Shown: positions 36,027 through 39,013 of the stretch, piece by piece
Layout: each line of letters begins with the position of its first letter
Numbering within the stretch: position 1 is the stretch's first letter
Origin: Deltaproteobacteria bacterium
GTDB lineage: Bacteria > Desulfobacterota > Syntrophia > Syntrophales > UBA5619
Assembly (NCBI GenBank): GCA_021817825.1
Contig: JAKAFS010000031.1
Location: 1 to 39,013 of the forward strand
Reading direction: 5' to 3'
Length of the DNA: 39,013 bases
Notes under the pieces: generated by a model
Told to the model about the DNA's origin: nothing
Database searches by the model: none
The model's input: only the letters and a program-made list of their open reading frames with translations
Position numbers and translations under genes: made by a program

Positions 36027-36268
36027 TCTTTCATCCTTCTGGGTTCAGTGTATTCTTGTCCGCGGACACAACAAATCCGCCATGTGTATGCGAAAAACCG
36101 CCTCTTACTTTCAGTTCGCTTGGTCCATCAGGGTGATGACAGCTGATTTAATGGTGTAACGAATTATAAAAGAAGAGCGTTGATTTTTTTCGAGTCGCCT
36201 ATGTGATCTCTGGAATCAATCCATAAGGAAGGATTTAACGTTCGGCTCTTTAAAGGTTTCGTTTTTTC
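36027..36268 (-). promoter_or_regulatory. long untranslated leader of rho
   Basis: No gene is seen in this span. On the - strand it contains a perfect 12-base palindrome (complement of 36057-36068, TGTCCGCGGACA), a CATCA-CCC-TGATG stem near 36130, and an isolated TATAAT (near 36159-36164) without a matching -35. In E. coli rho is regulated by termination in its own leader; a similar control here is inference. Confidence 0.45.
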
Positions 36269-36296
36269 CCTATACCAAATTCCTTTCCCCTGTCAA
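36269..36296 (-). promoter_or_regulatory. promoter of rho
   Basis: On the - strand TTGACA (complement of 36291-36296), a 16-base spacer and TATAGG (complement of 36269-36274). The -35 hexamer contains the TGA stop of pgeF, the same arrangement as hisD/tRNA-Gly. Confidence 0.5.
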
Positions 36297-37102
36297 GCAT
36301 TTTTTCCAGCCGCCATCAGGAAACTGATCTGCCGGCCGGTCCGCCCCTGTTCGGCGCGATGGGAGAAGAAAAGGTCGGTCCGGCAGGCGGTGCACTGGCC
36401 GGCCAAGGAGATGTTTTCCGTCGGGATGCCCAGTGCCGTAAGTTCGAGGCGGTTCGCCAGGGGCAGATCGAGACGCCATCGCCCGGCCTGCTCCGGACAG
36501 GGGCGAAGCAGACGGGACGCTTCGGGACGGGCGGCAAAGGCCTCCCGGACCGGGCCGTCGACCTGATAGCAGCAGGGGCCGATCGCCGGGCCGATCGCGA
36601 CCAGCAGGTCTTCCAACCGGGATGAATAACGCTCCTGGAAGAGACGGGCCAGTTTCCCCGCGATCCCCAGGGCCGTTCCCCGCCAGCCCGCATGGGCCAC
36701 CCCGATCGCCCGGCGCACCGGATCGGCAAAGAGGATGGGCACGCAATCCGCGGTCTTGACCGCCAGGGCCACGCCCGGGCAGTCGGTGACCAGGCCGTCG
36801 CATTCGGGAACCGGATCGGCCGGGCATCCGTTGTCGTCGATCACCTCGATCCGGTCCCCATGGACCTGCTGCATGAGGACCAGCCGCCCTTCCGGAATTG
36901 CAAAGGCCTCGCCGATGGCGGAGAGGTTCCGGCGCACGTCCTTCGCCCGATCGCCCACCTGCTCCCCGGTGTTGAGGGAGGCAAAGGGGCCCTCGCTCAC
37001 CCCGCCCCGCCTTGTGCAAAAACCGTGGGTCAAAAAGGGGTGCGCGGCCAGCCCCGCGTCTTCCAGATATTCAATGGCGCCCCGGCGGGCTAGATGGATC
37101 AT
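36293..37102 (-). CDS. pgeF: laccase-domain protein PgeF (YfiH)
   Basis: Zinc protein of the COG1496 family. Members act on purine nucleosides, and PgeF is also reported to clear wrongly built UDP-MurNAc-L-Ser. The 269-residue protein has the three metal ligands H81 (QQVHGD), C120 (TADCVPI) and H137 (VAHAGWRG). The ATG at 37102 overlaps the rluD stop as ATGA; an earlier ATG at 37126 would overlap rluD by 28 bases and is less likely. The rluD-pgeF order is common. Confidence 0.92.
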   Translation of the reverse strand: MIHLARRGAIEYLEDAGLAAHPFLTHGFCTRRGGVSEGPFASLNTGEQVGDRAKDVRRNLSAIGEAFAIPEGRLVLMQQVHGDRIEVIDDNGCPADPVPECDGLVTDCPGVALAVKTADCVPILFADPVRRAIGVAHAGWRGTALGIAGKLARLFQERYSSRLEDLLVAIGPAIGPCCYQVDGPVREAFAARPEASRLLRPCPEQAGRWRLDLPLANRLELTALGIPTENISLAGQCTACRTDLFFSHRAEQGRTGRQISFLMAAGKNA

Positions 37103-38157
37103 GCCTGGTTCCTCAAAAATTCGCACAAATCGGCCATATCCTTCGGCAGAGGCGCGGTGAAGGTCAAGGCCTCACCGGTCAGGGGATGGCGGAAGGAGAG
37201 GCGCCAGGCGTGGAGGGCCTGGCGTTCCATCCCCTTTACCCGGGACCTGACGAAGGGATCGGCAATCGTCTTGATCCTCCCTGTGCCGCCGTAGACCTTG
37301 TCGCCGATGACCGGATGGCCGATCTCGGTCAGATGGACCCGGATCTGGTGGGTCCGGCCCGTCTCGATATCGACCTCCAGCAGAGTCGCCGCCCCGTACC
37401 GCTCCCGGACGCGCCAGAGACTTACCGCGGCGCGGCCGTGCCGGCTTTGGGTGGACATCTTCTTGCGGTCCGTGGGATGGCGTCCCACGGCCGCCTCGAT
37501 CCGGCCGCTGTCGTCCTTCGGATCGCCGTAGACCAGGGCCAGATAGGTCTTTTTCACCTCGTGCCCCTTGAACTGCCCGGCCAGCCCATGGTGGGCCGCA
37601 TCGGACTTGGCCGCCACCAGCAGCCCCGAGGTCTCCATATCGAGGCGATGGACGATGCCGGGGCGCAGGACGCCGCCGATCCCCGAGAGGTCCTGGCAAT
37701 GGTGGAGCAGGGCATTGACCAGGGTGCCAGCGCTGTGGCCCGGCGCCGGATGGACCACGAGCCCGGCCGGCTTGTCGATGACGAGCAGGGAAGCGTCTTC
37801 GTAAAGGATAGGCAGATCGATCGCCTCGGGAAGGACGCCGCAGGGCTTCAACTCCGGCAGGGCGATCCGGACCTCTTCGCCCGCCTTCAGCTTCCGGCTC
37901 GCCGGGACGAGACGATCGTTCACCCGGACGCACCCCTCGTCGATCGCCTTCTGGATCCGGGCACGGGAAAGCTCGGGCGCCTTTCGGGTGAGAAAGAGAT
38001 CGAGGCGTTGTCCCGCCTCTTCGGGCAGGACGGAAAAAGCGCCCGGCGCCCGGCCGCTTTCCAAACCTCCGCCCGCGGCAGGCACCGGCCCGGCATCATC
38101 GAGTCCGTCGTGGCCGATCTGGCCTGTCGGACTCTTGATCTCCTTCGTATCAGCCAT
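37099..38157 (-). CDS. rluD: RluA/RluD-family 23S rRNA pseudouridine synthase
   Basis: Isomerises uridines in 23S rRNA helix 69. The 352-residue protein has an unusual N-terminal tail of about 40 residues, an S4 RNA-binding domain (about 47-105) and the catalytic domain with D173 in HRLDMETSGLL. The exact target uridines cannot be told from sequence, so RluD is the best but not the only choice in the RluA family. It begins six bases after selA and has no clear ribosome site. Confidence 0.9.
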   Translation of the reverse strand: MADTKEIKSPTGQIGHDGLDDAGPVPAAGGGLESGRAPGAFSVLPEEAGQRLDLFLTRKAPELSRARIQKAIDEGCVRVNDRLVPASRKLKAGEEVRIALPELKPCGVLPEAIDLPILYEDASLLVIDKPAGLVVHPAPGHSAGTLVNALLHHCQDLSGIGGVLRPGIVHRLDMETSGLLVAAKSDAAHHGLAGQFKGHEVKKTYLALVYGDPKDDSGRIEAAVGRHPTDRKKMSTQSRHGRAAVSLWRVRERYGAATLLEVDIETGRTHQIRVHLTEIGHPVIGDKVYGGTGRIKTIADPFVRSRVKGMERQALHAWRLSFRHPLTGEALTFTAPLPKDMADLCEFLRNQA

Positions 38158-38163
38158 GGATCG

Positions 38164-39013
38164 TCACGCCTTGGCTTCTGCCGCAATCTTCGCCAGGGCG
38201 TCGCGAATGGCGGCGAATTCCTCGGGATCGAGGGTCCGGGCATCCAAAAGGACCCGCTCGTCGGCCACCCGGACGATGATCGGCGTTTCGGAACGGCGGA
38301 GCCGCGCTTCCAGGGCTGCGGCGGAAAGGGCCGCGACCTGCACGTCGATCAGGACCGTCGGGATCTCCCGGGTAGGGAGCGATCCGCCGCCGGCCATCGA
38401 GGTCCCTTCCCGGAGCGCAAGCTTCACCCCTTCCGGCACCCCGCGGCGCAAAAGGGCCGTCAGCCGCCGCGCCCTCTTTTTGACCTCTTCCAGAGGCTCG
38501 GTCAGGGCGCGCAGGACCCGCAGGTCGGCCAAGGCCTCGGCGGGCTTGAGATACTTCATCAGCGTTGCCTCCAGGGCGGCGAGCGTCAGTTTGTCGATCC
38601 TGAGCGCCCGGTTCAGGGGATTTTTCCTGATCCGCGCCAGGGCCTCTCTCTTCCCCACGATGATGCCCGCCTGGGGGCCGCCCAGAAGCTTGTCGCCGCT
38701 GAAGGTGACCACGTCCACCCCGGTGGCGATGCTCTCCCGGACCGTGGGTTCCCGCTCCAGGCCGAAGTGCTCCAGATCGATGAAGCAGCCGCTGCCCAGA
38801 TCGTCCACGACCGTCAGCCCGTGCTTTTCTCCCAGCGCCACGAGCGAGGCGAGATCCGCCTCCTCGGTGAACCCCACGATCTTGAAGTTGCTCGTATGGA
38901 CCTTGAGGATCATCCCGGTTTCCGGGCCGATCGCCCGCTCGTAGTCGGCGGCCCGGGTCCGGTTCGTCGTCCCCACTTCCCTAAGCTTGGCCCCGCTTTT
39001 TTCCATCACCTCG
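38164..39013 (-). CDS. selA: L-seryl-tRNA(Sec) selenium transferase, partial (N-terminus outside window)
   Basis: PLP enzyme that converts Ser-tRNA(Sec) to selenocysteinyl-tRNA. The visible 282 residues are the C-terminal part; the frame runs off the right edge and about 180 residues are missing. Seen are SGAKLREVGTTNRT, VDDLGSGCF and the PLP-lysine region VTFSGDKLLGGPQAG. It shows that this organism likely makes selenoproteins. selB and selD are not in the window. rluD follows after six bases. Confidence 0.95.
   Translation of the reverse strand, partial: EVMEKSGAKLREVGTTNRTRAADYERAIGPETGMILKVHTSNFKIVGFTEEADLASLVALGEKHGLTVVDDLGSGCFIDLEHFGLEREPTVRESIATGVDVVTFSGDKLLGGPQAGIIVGKREALARIRKNPLNRALRIDKLTLAALEATLMKYLKPAEALADLRVLRALTEPLEEVKKRARRLTALLRRGVPEGVKLALREGTSMAGGGSLPTREIPTVLIDVQVAALSAAALEARLRRSETPIIVRVADERVLLDARTLDPEEFAAIRDALAKIAAEAKA

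Overview
The window reads as a chromosomal core region from a GC-rich, anaerobic, Gram-negative bacterium. The gene orders rho-rpmE-prfA-prmC-murA-hisD and rimP-nusA-infB-ylxP-rbfA-nrnA-truB-rpsO-pnp-M16-dut, a DUF39 homocysteine-biosynthesis protein, a pilMNOPQ operon, FdhE and SelA together fit the old Deltaproteobacteria, most likely a Syntrophus/Smithella-like lineage. That placement is inference from synteny and protein style, not a search result. There is no phage, plasmid, insertion sequence with a transposase, or CRISPR array.

Layout. On the + strand (1-3.3 kb) are a non-coding start, fdhE, nth, tpiA, secG and tRNA-Leu(GAG), closed by a strong bidirectional terminator. Almost everything else is on the - strand and is best read from high to low coordinates. 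selA (cut by the window edge), rluD and pgeF form one coupled unit. rho follows with its own promoter and a long leader, then rpmE, prfA, prmC, murA and hisD; an inverted-repeat element of about 140 bp sits between prfA and prmC. A tRNA-Gly(CCC) gene with its own promoter comes next, followed by two tandem intrinsic terminators. The large translation/RNA operon follows: rimP, nusA, infB, ylxP, rbfA, a mini-rbfA fragment gene, nrnA, truB, rpsO, pnp, M16 peptidase, dut and DUF39. ftsB has its own promoter. pilM-N-O-P-Q encode the type IV pilus alignment complex and secretin, behind a sigma-70 type promoter with a CRP-like palindrome. A DUF2845 protein is next, then TPR protein, M24 peptidase, gcvH, lipM-like ligase and hisC in a coupled operon ended by a terminator. 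Last come rpsU, a LOG-family protein and holA.

How the genes work together. Most serve translation and RNA metabolism: ribosomal proteins S15, S21 and L31, RF1 and its methylase, IF-2, NusA, Rho, RimP, RbfA, TruB, RluD, PNPase and NrnA. A second theme is envelope and surface: murA, pgeF, pilMNOPQ, ftsB and secG. FdhE at one end and SelA at the other are consistent with a formate-metabolising, selenocysteine-using anaerobe.

No unmistakably new multi-gene system is visible. The most original observations are: (i) a small, coupled open frame just after rbfA that is a diverged tandem copy of the rbfA 3' end; (ii) a roughly 106-nt composite hairpin with heptamer repeats forming the rpsO-pnp spacer; (iii) a TGTGA/TCAC palindrome cluster at about -61.5 of the pilM promoter; (iv) a PilQ that seems to have a charged helix in place of its N1 domain; (v) tandem terminators between tRNA-Gly and rimP-nusA. 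All are hand readings of sequence and need computation to confirm.
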